Assembly (NCBI RefSeq): GCF_014646875.1
Contig: NZ_BMOC01000020.1
Coordinates: 1 to 36,485 of the forward strand
Direction of reading: 5' to 3'
DNA from: Halobellus salinus
GTDB lineage: Archaea > Halobacteriota > Halobacteria > Halobacteriales > Haloferacaceae
DNA length: 36,485 nt
This document shows, one piece after another, positions 1 through 7,333 of this stretch. The notes beneath the pieces are model-generated. The model did not search any database, was not told the DNA's origin, and saw nothing but the letters and a program-made list of their open reading frames with translations. Both the position numbers and the translations under genes were made by a program. Within the stretch, counting starts at the first letter, position 1; each line of letters opens with the position of its first letter.

Positions 1-24
1 GTTAAACGTTCGTGTCGGCTTCAC

Positions 25-45
25 CCTCGGGGTCAAGCCCCGAGG
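25..45 (-). repeat. Solo IS200/IS605-type terminal hairpin (G)
   Basis: The arms at 25-32 and 38-45 form a perfect 8-bp stem around the loop TCAAG. Stem strength, the C/T-A-A-G loop and the intergenic position match the other hairpins of this window (5311, 9072, 34800, 35080, 35660, 36416). I read it as a solo right-end hairpin of a TnpB-type element in minus orientation. This copy lacks the TGACATCC flank of the best copies, so membership is inferred. No transposase is nearby. Confidence 0.45.
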
Positions 46-95
46 CACTCGCCTTGTTTATCTGTAGAGCGGGTCTCACACCGGGAACGAAGAGC

Positions 96-111
96 CGCGA
101 CTGGAGTCGCG
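96..111. other. Short hairpin CGCGACT-GG-AGTCGCG
   Basis: A perfect 7-bp stem with a 2-nt loop lies between the hairpin at 25-45 and the 3' end of the zinc-ribbon gene. It has no T-run, so it is not a convincing terminator. It may be part of the same mobile-element scar. Bases 1-140 otherwise hold no gene that I can support. Confidence 0.3.
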
Positions 112-140
112 AACCACGCCAGCACCGGGCGCCCGACCGC

Positions 141-347
141 TCAGCAGGCGCAGCCGCGACCGGTCGCGCGCTCGAACCGCAGCTCCTCGCCGCAGTCCGG
201 ACAGACCGGTTCGCCTTCGAGGTCGACGTCCCGGATCCGGTTGCCGCAGTCGTCACACCAGTAGGCACCCTTCGATCCGTCGTCCGGCGTCGATTTGGCC
301 GACGGCCCGGCATCGAGCGCGTCTTTCACCGCGTTAAGCACGTTCAT
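141..347 (-). CDS. Small zinc-ribbon protein
   Basis: A 68-residue protein with two Cys pairs in the C-terminal half (WCDDCG and PVCPDCG, about 20 residues apart), the classic layout of a four-cysteine zinc ribbon. It ends in the Cys-rich tail GRGCAC. The N-terminal 20 residues (MNVLNAVKDALDAGPSAK) form a short helix. I start it at the ATG at 347 because the longer frame to 425 adds residues with no resemblance to a domain and would run into the SRPBCC gene. Such proteins are abundant in haloarchaea and usually bind nucleic acid or a protein partner. The role here is unknown. It is the last of three minus-strand genes (1172 to 141). Confidence 0.75.
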   Translation of the reverse strand: MNVLNAVKDALDAGPSAKSTPDDGSKGAYWCDDCGNRIRDVDLEGEPVCPDCGEELRFERATGRGCAC

Positions 348-421
348 ACGGGTGGTCAAGAAAGGCTGTGTCCTAATACTGGTGTGAATATGTGCTGCGA
401 TCGCACAACCGGCTCCCGAAC

Positions 422-829
422 TCACGGAACCGAGTCGACCAACTCATCGAGCGCGCGCCGGAGTTCCCCGCGGCGTTTCCACGCCGCGATCCGGTCGGCG
501 AAGGGTACCGGGAGGTTGAGCGAGACGGTCGACCGCATCGTGACCCGCGAGCCGTTCCGTTCGGGTTCGACCGTCACCTCGGTTTCGAGGTGGTCGAACG
601 GCCCGACCTCCCCCGCAGCGGTGTACGCGAGTCCGTTCTCGCGCGGCTGGAACCGCAGGAGGACCGTCACCCCCGGCGCGGAGGCCACGATCGCGGTTCC
701 GGCCTCGTCTTCCCGAGTGTCGGCGATTTCGAACGTCCCCTCGGCGGCGACCATCTCCGATGGCGAGAGCGCGCGGTGGACGGCCGGTGGACGCGCCAAC
801 ACGAACTCCGAGAGTGCAACCTCACGCAT
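422..829 (-). CDS. SRPBCC (START-like) family protein
   Basis: A 135-residue protein beginning MREVALSEFVLARPPAVHRALSP, the usual start of polyketide-cyclase/START-like folds (first strand, then the helix after P-x-x-V). The later alternating strands (TAIVASAPGVTVLLRFQPRENGLAY; HLETEVTVEPERNGSRVTMRSTVSL) and the C-terminal amphipathic helix (KRRGELRRALDELVDSV) complete the helix-grip pattern. Length fits the family. SRPBCC folds hold hydrophobic ligands, and no catalytic residues identify a reaction. It lies 28 nt after the membrane gene at 858-1172 and may be co-transcribed with it. Cytosolic; ligand unknown. Confidence 0.7.
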   Translation of the reverse strand: MREVALSEFVLARPPAVHRALSPSEMVAAEGTFEIADTREDEAGTAIVASAPGVTVLLRFQPRENGLAYTAAGEVGPFDHLETEVTVEPERNGSRVTMRSTVSLNLPVPFADRIAAWKRRGELRRALDELVDSVP

Positions 830-857
830 ACCTCCCGTGGTCGACGGAGGTACAAAA

Positions 858-1172
858 TCACACCGCCAGCGGCACCGTCACCCCGAGGAGGATGAGCCCG
901 AATGCGGCCGCGAGGTAGCACAGCCGTTGGAACCGGACCGCGGGCGGGATCGTCACCCACGCCGGCGGCGCGACCCAGATCAACCGGTGGAACGCGACGA
1001 CAGCGACCGCCGCAGTGACCCCCACAGATATCAGGAGCGACCCGGCGATCGGGACGCCGTAGGCGAGGCCGTACAGCGGCCCGAGCGAGAGCGCCAACAT
1101 ACCGAGAATCCCCGTCGACACAAAGAATGGCACCGTGTCGACCGGCTCCCCGTCGCGGTTCCGGGCCTCCAT
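858..1172 (-). CDS. Small multi-span membrane protein, unknown
   Basis: A 104-residue hydrophobic protein. After a short charged N-terminus (MEARNRDGEPVD) I see three or four membrane segments: VPFFVSTGILGMLALSLGPL, GVPIAGSLLISVGVTAAVAVVAF and the C-terminal LCYLAAAFGLILLGVTVPLAV, with an amphipathic WVAPPAWVTIPPAVRF stretch between the last two. The ATG at 1172 is preferred over the upstream ATG at 1424, because the longer frame runs antisense through the plus-strand gene at 1231 and its added part reads as shadow. It is head-to-head with that gene across 58 bp. I do not recognise the family. Confidence 0.65.
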   Translation of the reverse strand: MEARNRDGEPVDTVPFFVSTGILGMLALSLGPLYGLAYGVPIAGSLLISVGVTAAVAVVAFHRLIWVAPPAWVTIPPAVRFQRLCYLAAAFGLILLGVTVPLAV

Positions 1173-1230
1173 ACCGGGTGGTGGGACCACGTCGCAAAGA
1201 GCTAAAGGGGTCACTCCCCCTTCGAGAGGT

Positions 1231-1482
1231 ATGAGCGACGATTCGGGAGGTGTGAGCGACGATTCGGGAGGTGTGAGCGACGACGGTTTCGAGGCGGGTG
1301 CGAGCCGATCGCAGGGAGATCCGCGGGTGCTCATCGCCATGAACATCGCCCTCTCGGCGGGGTTTTCGGCCACCATCGTGTGGGGGTTGGACCTTCTCGG
1401 CGCCGCCGACCTCACCTTTATCAACGTCGCGACGGGCGCGATACTCCTGTTCGCGCTGACCTACGTCATCACACTCCAGTAG
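1231..1482 (+). CDS. Small membrane protein with SDDSGG-repeat N-terminus
   Basis: An 83-residue protein. The N-terminus is an acidic tandem repeat (MSDDSGG, VSDDSGG, VSDDG) made by a 21-nt DNA repeat. Two predicted membrane segments follow: VLIAMNIALSAGFSATIVWGLDLL and FINVATGAILLFALTYVITL. The start is the ATG at 1231; the upstream in-frame ATG at 1135 would add non-conserved-looking sequence antisense to the 858-1172 gene. The number of repeat copies could vary between strains by slippage. Family not recognised; a small integral membrane protein with a cytoplasmic acidic tail is the most I can say. Confidence 0.65.
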   Translation: MSDDSGGVSDDSGGVSDDGFEAGASRSQGDPRVLIAMNIALSAGFSATIVWGLDLLGAADLTFINVATGAILLFALTYVITLQ

Positions 1483-1562
1483 CGGACTGCGTCTGCAACG
1501 CCGGCCGCCGGCCGCTGGCGCCGACGCCGGGATGGACACCACACCCGGAGGCGGACCGCAGC

Positions 1563-1570
1563 TATATTTT
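1563..1570 (+). promoter_or_regulatory. TATA-like box for the threonine aldolase gene
   Basis: TATATTTT, centred about 26 nt before the ATG at 1592. This is the spacing expected for a leaderless haloarchaeal transcript and supports that start over the upstream in-frame ATG at 1532. Confidence 0.55.
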
Positions 1571-1591
1571 CCCGGCCGCGGAATCGACGGT

Positions 1592-2617
1592 ATGGCGATC
1601 GACCTCCGGAGCGACACGGTGACGCAGCCGTCCGACGCGATGCGTGACGCCGCCGCGAACGCGGCCGTCGGGGACGACGTGTACGGCGAGGATCCGACGG
1701 TGAACGACCTCGAGGCCGTGGCGGCCGACCGGGTGGGGACCGACGACGCGCTGTACGTGCCGACCGGAACGATGGGCAACCAGATCGCCGCGCGGGTCCA
1801 CACCGACCGCGGACAGGAAGTGGTGCTCGACCGCGAGGCCCACATCTACCGGTGGGAACTCGCCGGGTTGGCGCAGCTCTCGGAGGTCCAACCGCGGACA
1901 ATCGACGCCGACGGCGCGGTACCGAGCCCCGACCAGATCCGCGACGCGCACGTCGCGGAGTCGCTCCACCGCCCCGGGACCGGGCTGGTGACGCTCGAGA
2001 ACACACACAACGCCCGCGGCGGCGTCGCCGTCCCCGCGGAGTCGATCTCGGCGGCCGCGGCGGCCGCACACGACCGCGACGTCCCGGTCCACCTCGACGG
2101 CGCACGGCTGTTCAATGCGTGTGTCGCGCTCGACACCGACCCTGCGCGGATGGTCCGCGACGTGGATTCGGTGGTGTGCTGCCTCTCGAAGGGGTTGGGT
2201 GCGCCCGCGGGGTCGGTACTGGCGGGCGACGCCGAGTTCGTCGCCGCCGCCCGCCGGGTCCGGAAGCTGTTCGGCGGCGGGATGCGGCAGGCGGGGCTGA
2301 TCGCGGCCCCGGGGCTGCTCGCCTTGGAGAACGTCGACCAGCTCGCGGCCGACCACGACAACGCCCGGCGGCTCGCAGCCGGACTCGACGCGATCGACGG
2401 TCTCCGAGTACCGAAGCCGGATACCAACATCGTCCAGGTGAACACCGACGACCTCGGGGGTGGCGCTGAGCGGTTCGTCGACGCCTGCGAGGCGGCGGGC
2501 GTCCGCGGCGGCGCCCACGGCCCATCCCTCACGCGGTTCTGTACACACCTCGGCGTCGACCGCGACGACATCGAAGCGGCAGTCGACCGGGTCGCCGACG
2601 CAGTCCGGTCGTTGTGA
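1592..2617 (+). CDS. ltaE: Low-specificity L-threonine aldolase, PLP enzyme
   Basis: A 341-residue fold-type I PLP enzyme of the beta-eliminating-lyase/threonine aldolase family, which cleaves L-threonine or L-allo-threonine to glycine and acetaldehyde. Family marks are the N-terminal IDLRSDTVTQPSDAM, VGDDVYGEDPTVNDLE, the glycine-rich PTGTMGNQ loop (57-64), the stacking His in REAHIY (His84), the PLP-pyridine Asp in HLDGARLFN (Asp169) and the Schiff-base Lys in CLSKGLGAPAGS (Lys200). Length is normal. The start follows from the TATA-like box at 1563. The enzyme is cytosolic and stands alone. It could serve glycine synthesis or threonine breakdown, and the neighbours give no further hint. Confidence 0.92.
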   Translation: MAIDLRSDTVTQPSDAMRDAAANAAVGDDVYGEDPTVNDLEAVAADRVGTDDALYVPTGTMGNQIAARVHTDRGQEVVLDREAHIYRWELAGLAQLSEVQPRTIDADGAVPSPDQIRDAHVAESLHRPGTGLVTLENTHNARGGVAVPAESISAAAAAAHDRDVPVHLDGARLFNACVALDTDPARMVRDVDSVVCCLSKGLGAPAGSVLAGDAEFVAAARRVRKLFGGGMRQAGLIAAPGLLALENVDQLAADHDNARRLAAGLDAIDGLRVPKPDTNIVQVNTDDLGGGAERFVDACEAAGVRGGAHGPSLTRFCTHLGVDRDDIEAAVDRVADAVRSL

Positions 2618-2689
2618 GGGGACAGCCGGGACCGGGGCGCCTGCCGCCCCGTCGGGTGGTTCTTGTCCCCGGGTGTCGTACCGGGTGGT

Positions 2690-3205
2690 ATGCTCACCGT
2701 CGTCTCCGACACCCACAGCACCGACACCCACCGCCTGTCGGGCCGAACGCTGGAGGCGGTCCGCGACGCCGAGGTGGTCGTCCACGCGGGCGATTTTATG
2801 CGCGAATCCGTGCTCGAGGGCTTCGAGCGGGAGGCGTCGCGGCTCCTCGGCGTCACCGGCAATAACGACGATGCCGCGATCCGTCGGCGGCTTCCGGAGG
2901 CCCGCACGCTCACGTTCGGCGGTTGCACGTTCGCGGTGACTCACACCCGGCGCGGCGGCCCGACCGCGCTGTCGCTGTTCGGCCGACAGCGCGACGCCGA
3001 CGTGGTGCTGTTCGGGCACAGCCACCGCCCGACCTACGACCCCGGTGGGGAGGTCGTGCTGGTCAACCCCGGGAGCCACGCCCAACCGCGAGGGAACCGC
3101 GCGGCGCACGCGGAGTTCGAAGCCCGCGGAACCGGCGTCTCCGGGCGGCTCCTCACGGTCGACGGCGAGGTCTTCGAGGAGTTCACCGTTGCTCCCAGTG
3201 CGTGA
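2690..3205 (+). CDS. YfcE/MJ0936-type metallophosphoesterase
   Basis: A 171-residue calcineurin-like phosphoesterase of the small YfcE/MJ0936 group. Metal-ligand motifs run in order: SDTHS (D-x-H near the N-terminus), VVHAGDF (GD), VTGNND (GNxD), TFAVTHTRR (H) and FGHSHRP (GHSH), ending with VLVNPGSHAQPRG. Members hydrolyse phosphodiesters with two metals (Mn or Ni); the physiological substrate is unknown. The first nine residues of the longer frame are dropped because MLTVVSDTHS is the standard beginning. It follows the threonine aldolase by 72 bp on the same strand. Cytosolic. Confidence 0.88.
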   Translation: MLTVVSDTHSTDTHRLSGRTLEAVRDAEVVVHAGDFMRESVLEGFEREASRLLGVTGNNDDAAIRRRLPEARTLTFGGCTFAVTHTRRGGPTALSLFGRQRDADVVLFGHSHRPTYDPGGEVVLVNPGSHAQPRGNRAAHAEFEARGTGVSGRLLTVDGEVFEEFTVAPSA

Positions 3206-3848
3206 GCCGCCGACGCCGAGACACAGCACCGCCGCGATCGCCAAGCAGACGGCTGCGATCGGGTGATCGCACTCACGACCAATGGCACCACTACGGCGTG
3301 AGGTCGAGTATGAAACGCGCGTCGGGCCGCCGCCGGTGGGGGCTCGGACGACGGTCGGTGGCGATGTGGCGTGGGCGAGGCACCGACGACCGTCGCGCGG
3401 GCCCGTTCGGCAACCGGGGAGGCAGACGGGCAGTGGAGAGCCGAAGCGGCGACGACCCTGCGATTAGATATACACCCCACTGGGTCAAATACCCGACGTA
3501 GACTCAAATTCGGGTTTTAGCCTTCACCGGAACCGATGCAGGGCGAGGCCACCGGAGCAGCACCGGCGTGGTCAACCGCCTCAACCGCCGATGAAAAACA
3601 GCGCGAGCAGGCCACCCGGAGAGAAGCGCCACAGGGTGGACAGCCCGAAACCCACACCGCGGCTGCGGGCGTGTCCGGACCGACCCTTGCCGCACTGGCC
3701 GTGTCAGGTGCCACCCCCGCCAGGTCGAGGGGGCGGGAACGCGGGGAGTGTCGCGGTCTGTTCGGTCGCGTTTCGCCGTTTGTATCCGGCGAACAGTGCC
3801 CACAAGAGGGGCGAAACGCATTTACAGACGCCGGGGAAATCGGGGGCT
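3206..3848. other. 643-bp region without a supportable gene
   Basis: Open frames here are Arg/Pro/Ser-rich shadows in both directions. The segment 3461-3530 is more AT-rich than its surroundings and contains AGATATAC and GGGTTTTAG, possibly promoter or termination signals. A 40-codon minus-strand stretch ending near 3581 reads GVGFGLSTLWRFSPGG followed by a hydrophobic tail. It has no start codon and may be a gene remnant. Around 3819-3826 CATTTACA is the likely TATA-like box of the gene at 3849. I found no structured RNA I could name. Confidence 0.5.
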
Positions 3849-4070
3849 ATGCTCGCCCGTCAGCCGGGAGTTGTCGAACGGTTGCGGACCGCCCCCGCCG
3901 ACGGCGCCCCCGCACAGATAGACGTCGTCACGGACTTCGTGGCGTCCAATCCCGCGCTGATCGTTCTGGTCGTGTTCCTCCTCACCTTCGTCTTCTTCGC
4001 GTTCCTCTTCGTCAGGCGCACCCTCAGCGGGCTCCGGGAGGGGTACGACGAGGGCTACCGGAGGAAGTAG
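3849..4070 (+). CDS. Single-helix membrane protein upstream of phosphate permease
   Basis: A 73-residue protein: about 35 N-terminal soluble residues, one strong membrane helix (NPALIVLVVFLLTFVFFAFLFV), then a basic/acidic tail (RRTLSGLREGYDEGYRRK). The positive charges after the helix suggest that the C-terminus faces the cytoplasm. The ATG at 3849 is preceded by CATTTACA at a leaderless-type distance. Its stop lies 5 nt before the permease start, so the two are surely co-transcribed. A role as accessory subunit of the permease is an inference from this coupling. Family not recognised. Confidence 0.7.
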   Translation: MLARQPGVVERLRTAPADGAPAQIDVVTDFVASNPALIVLVVFLLTFVFFAFLFVRRTLSGLREGYDEGYRRK

Positions 4071-4075
4071 TCCGG

Positions 4076-5272
4076 ATGGTCGCGGTTGCCACCCTCGCGA
4101 CGTTGGTCGTTGCTGCGCTCGCAAGCCTGTTCATGGCGTGGTCAATCGGTGCCGGCTCCTCGGGATCAACGCCGTTCGCCGCCGCAGTGGGTGCAAACGC
4201 CATCTCGGTGATGCGGGCGGGGTTCGTCGTCGGCGTGCTCGGCCTCTCGGGTGCGGTTCTTCAGGGTGCGACCGTCACCGAAGCCGTCGGGACCGAACTG
4301 GTGGTCGGCTCGGTGCTCACCGCGACCGCCTCAACGGTCGCGCTGATAGTGGCCGCAGCGCTGGTGGCGGTTGGGGTGTTCGCGGGCTACCCCATCGCGA
4401 CCGCATTCACCGTTACGGGTGCAGTGGTCGGCGTCGGCCTCGCCAACGGCGGCGCTCCAGCGGTCGCGAAATACCAGCAGATCGCGTCACTGTGGATCCT
4501 CACGCCGTTCGCCGGCGGCGGGGTCGCGTACGGGACCGCGCGGTTCCTCCGCAACGCCTCGGTGCCGGAGCGCGTTGCGGTGCCGGGTCTCGCCGGCGTC
4601 GTCGGGCTGCTCGTCGCGAACATCCGGTTTGCGATCCTCGGTGGCAACGGCGGCCGGTCGATCGCCGAGGTGGCTGCCGCTGCGACTCCGCCAGTCGTAG
4701 TCCCTGCCGTTGGGGCCGATCTCGGCGTGGTCGTGGTGTCGCTACTGCTCGCGATGGCGGCGTTCGTCGCCGTCCGACGGGACATCCTGATCGATCCCGC
4801 GCGGGGCCAGCGCCGGTTTCTGCTTGTGCTCGGCGGGTTGGTGGCGTTTTCGGCGGGGGGCAGCCAGGTGGGACTGGCGATCGGCCCGCTGGTGCCGCTT
4901 CTTGACGCCGTGGCGGTTCCGCTGCCCGCGCTCCTCGTCGGGGGCGGACTGGGGCTGTTGGTCGGGTCGTGGACCGGCGCGCCGCGCATGATCAAGGCGA
5001 TCTCGCAGGACTACTCGTCGCTGGGGCCGCGGCGGTCGATCGCTGCGATGATCCCCTCGTTTGCCATCGCACAGACCGCCGTCGCGCTCGGCATCCCGGT
5101 GTCGTTCAACGAGATCATCGTCAGCGCGATCATCGGGAGCGGGTACGCCGCAAACGGGGCTGGCGTCAGCCGCGAGAAGATGCTCAAGACCGTCCTGGCG
5201 TGGGCCGGGTCGCTTGTGTTCGCGTTCGCCGTCTCGTACGCCGCGTTCCTCGGTGTCGACGCCGTGCTGTGA
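4076..5272 (+). CDS. PiT-family inorganic phosphate permease
   Basis: A 398-residue, highly hydrophobic protein with about 10 membrane segments and the internal duplication typical of PiT transporters (phosphate:cation symport). The N-terminal repeat has MAWSIGAGSSGSTPFAAAVGANAISV, a diverged form of the PiT signature around GAN. The C-terminal repeat has IPVSFNEIIVSAIIGSGYA, matching the second signature region. GGEG-like GGNGGRSI lies mid-protein. The ATG at 4076 is used, and a purine-rich GGAGGA sits just before it inside the end of the upstream gene. The substrate is most probably phosphate, but the diverged signature (GANAIS instead of GANDVA) leaves room for sulfate. Confidence 0.82.
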   Translation: MVAVATLATLVVAALASLFMAWSIGAGSSGSTPFAAAVGANAISVMRAGFVVGVLGLSGAVLQGATVTEAVGTELVVGSVLTATASTVALIVAAALVAVGVFAGYPIATAFTVTGAVVGVGLANGGAPAVAKYQQIASLWILTPFAGGGVAYGTARFLRNASVPERVAVPGLAGVVGLLVANIRFAILGGNGGRSIAEVAAAATPPVVVPAVGADLGVVVVSLLLAMAAFVAVRRDILIDPARGQRRFLLVLGGLVAFSAGGSQVGLAIGPLVPLLDAVAVPLPALLVGGGLGLLVGSWTGAPRMIKAISQDYSSLGPRRSIAAMIPSFAIAQTAVALGIPVSFNEIIVSAIIGSGYAANGAGVSREKMLKTVLAWAGSLVFAFAVSYAAFLGVDAVL

Positions 5273-5302
5273 CGCCGCGGGTAGTCGGTTACGGAGAATC
5301 GA

Positions 5303-5340
5303 GGAGAAAGCCCCGTGCTTTAGCGCGGGGAGGATGTCAA
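5303..5340 (+). repeat. Solo IS200/IS605-type right-end hairpin (A)
   Basis: Arms 5311-5318 and 5323-5330 pair fully (one G-T) around TTTA, followed by AGGATGTCA. This is the 3' end signature of haloarchaeal TnpB elements, where the tnpB 3' end overlaps the guide RNA scaffold. It sits between two convergent genes with no tnpB. The 26 nt 5315-5340 are identical, reverse-complemented, to 36409-36434. Confidence 0.65.
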
Positions 5341-5349
5341 GACGCCGGG

Positions 5350-6843
5350 CTACTCCGCCGGGTCCGACACCGACTCCGTGGCAGGGGTGTCCACCGCGGG
5401 CTCGTCCGCGTCGGCGTCGGGTTCGTCTTCCTCGCTCTCGGACTCCTCGGGGATCGTGATCCGGGCCTTCTGGATCCGGGTGTTGTCGACCTGCTCGATC
5501 CGGATGGTGATGCCCTCGTAGGCGATCCGTTCGCCCTCCTCAACCAGCCGGCCGGCGCGGTTGAACACGAACCCCGCGAGCGTCTCGAACTCTTCGCCCT
5601 CCGGGAGATCAAGCCCGAGCACCTCGTTGACCTCGTCAATGTTGACCTCGCCACGAACCAGGGTCTCGCGGTCGTTGACCCGTTCGAAGGCCTCCTCCTC
5701 GTCGTCCTCGAGGATGTCGCCGACGATCTCCTCGACCATGTCCTCCAGGGTGACGAGTCCCTCGGTGGTCCCGAACTCGTCGATGACGATCACCATCCGG
5801 AGCCGGTTGTCCTGGATCTCGGTCAGGAGTTCGTCGACGTTCTTCGATTCGGGGACGTGGAGCGTGGGCTGGACGATGTCGGTCAACACCAGGTCACCCT
5901 CGCCGTAGTGTTTCTCCCGGACCAGGTCGCGGATCGTGACGATGCCGATGATATTGTCGAGGTTGCCGTCGTACACCGGGACCCGCTCGTGGTCCGACTG
6001 GACGCAGGTCTCGATGGCCTCGTCGATGGTGGCGTCTTTCGGCACGGCGGTCATGTCGAGCCGCGGCGTCATCACCTCTTTCACGATGGTCTGGTTGAAC
6101 CGGAAGATGCGGTCGAGCATCTCGCGTTCGTCCTCTTCGATCACGCCCTCGCGCTCGCCGGTCTGGATGAGGTTCTGGATCTCATCGCGGGTGATATAGG
6201 AGGTTTCGATCGCCGACCGCCCGCCGGTAAGCTGGTTTATTAGCCGCGTCAACCGGTCGAAAACGACGACCAGCGGGAGCAACACGTACTCCGAGTATTT
6301 CAGCGGGCGGGCGATCCGGAGCGCCCACGACTCGGTGTTCTCGACGGCGTAGGACTTCGGCGCGCTCTCGCCGAACAACAACACGAGCGTCGTGATTCCG
6401 AACGTCGAAGCGAGCACGGCCGTTCCCGGGTCGAAGTAGATCCCGACGATCGCGGTCGCTATCGACGACATCGCGATGTTGACGATGTTGTTGCCGACCA
6501 GGATGGTGATCAGGAGGCGGTGGGGGTTCGATTTGAGTTGGCTGACCGTCTTCGATCCGGGGACCCCGTCTTCGACCATCGAATCGACGCGGTGTTTCGC
6601 CAGTGAGAACATGGCGATCTCCGACGATGAAAAGAACCCCGAGAGCGCGATCAGGACGACGATCACGACCGCCCCGGCGATCGTCACTGTCGTGTCGGTG
6701 ATCGGTGCGGTTTGGAGGAGTCCGAGGCGCGGTGTGGGACCGAAGGATGCCGGAGACCTGACGGTGGGGACGGCCGCGGTTGTCCCGCCGGCCAGGGGGT
6801 GAGACCGGACGGTGACAGACGTGAGTGGCGGAGATAAGCCCAT
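5350..6843 (-). CDS. CNNM/CBS/CorC-domain membrane protein (HlyC/CorC family)
   Basis: A 497-residue protein with the standard order of the family. An N-terminal CNNM membrane domain (roughly 50-210) has the helix VTIAGAVVIVVLIALSGFFS, then SSEIAMFSLAKHRVD, LLITILVGNNIVNI and VLLFGESAPKSYA. A CBS pair (about 225-350) follows, with MTPRLDMTAVPKDATIDEA, HERVPVY and MVIVIDEFGTTEGLVTLEDMVEEIVGDI. The C-terminal CorC_HlyC domain is about 385-460, with an acidic tail. Relatives are linked to Mg2+/Co2+ efflux or divalent-cation regulation; the direction of transport is unproven. The ATG at 6843 gives a proline-rich 45-residue leader before the first helix. A TATA-like box lies about 31 nt upstream, and no better start is visible. 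Confidence 0.88.
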   Translation of the reverse strand: MGLSPPLTSVTVRSHPLAGGTTAAVPTVRSPASFGPTPRLGLLQTAPITDTTVTIAGAVVIVVLIALSGFFSSSEIAMFSLAKHRVDSMVEDGVPGSKTVSQLKSNPHRLLITILVGNNIVNIAMSSIATAIVGIYFDPGTAVLASTFGITTLVLLFGESAPKSYAVENTESWALRIARPLKYSEYVLLPLVVVFDRLTRLINQLTGGRSAIETSYITRDEIQNLIQTGEREGVIEEDEREMLDRIFRFNQTIVKEVMTPRLDMTAVPKDATIDEAIETCVQSDHERVPVYDGNLDNIIGIVTIRDLVREKHYGEGDLVLTDIVQPTLHVPESKNVDELLTEIQDNRLRMVIVIDEFGTTEGLVTLEDMVEEIVGDILEDDEEEAFERVNDRETLVRGEVNIDEVNEVLGLDLPEGEEFETLAGFVFNRAGRLVEEGERIAYEGITIRIEQVDNTRIQKARITIPEESESEEDEPDADADEPAVDTPATESVSDPAE

Positions 6844-6870
6844 ACAGGTACCCCAGGTTGTCCGGCCCCG

Positions 6871-6878
6871 GAATTAAG
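6871..6878 (-). promoter_or_regulatory. TATA-like box for the CNNM/CorC gene
   Basis: On the minus strand CTTAATTC, about 31 nt before the ATG at 6843. It is compatible with a leaderless or very short-leader transcript. Confidence 0.45.
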
Positions 6879-6979
6879 CGTTACCCTCCAACACGCCCAC
6901 GTCTGCGCGTCTCGGTCCAGGACCGCAGGACGGAGTCGCGCTGTACCAAGCGTTTTTCACAGAATATTCGTTGACGCAG

Positions 6980-7305
6980 GTGTCCGAAGACCGGATCGAG
7001 GGGATCGCAGACGCCGTCGAGTCGGACCCGTCGACGGTCCGCGACGGCGACGTGACGACGTTGTTTGCGGGCTCATCCACGCCGGCTACGACGTCTCCTC
7101 GCCGGCGGGTGAGGCGCTCGAGCAACTGGTCGACGAAGTGTCCGACGAGGAGATCACCGAGCGGTTCGACGCCGACCGACTCCGGGGGCGGCCGACGGCC
7201 GACCAGTGCACGGCGGGCACGGCACTGACGGCAGTGCTCGAGACGCTTGCGGGGATGGCTCTCGTGTCCGAGGTTGCCGCCGACGCGCTCGAACGGCTGT
7301 CCTGA
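6980..7305 (+). pseudogene. Frameshifted small helical protein gene, unknown family
   Basis: The frame starting GTG at 6980 (or TTG at 6971) encodes VSEDRIEGIADAVESDPSTV and then VRDGDVTTLFA. About 7066-7072 the coding signal moves to another frame, which continues GLIHAGYDVSSPAGEALE and later FDADRLRGRPTADQ, ending at TGA 7303-7305. Both halves have acidic composition, high GC3 and clear helices, and joined they would give about 108 residues. The total length from 6980 is not a multiple of three, so a single-base indel or a sequencing error is needed. Family not recognised. It is convergent with carA 28 bp away. Confidence 0.6.
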
Positions 7306-7333
7306 GACGGTCGGCGACCGAACGCGACCCGAC

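Noticed and set aside
1562-3244. 560-codon minus-strand frame
   Set aside because: It is the complement of the threonine aldolase and phosphoesterase genes, both with full motif sets. Its protein shows no domain.
5303-5340. Hairpin considered as an intrinsic terminator between convergent genes
   Set aside because: No T-run follows. The stem, loop and AGGATGTCA flank recur at 36409 in another context, which points to a mobile-element end.
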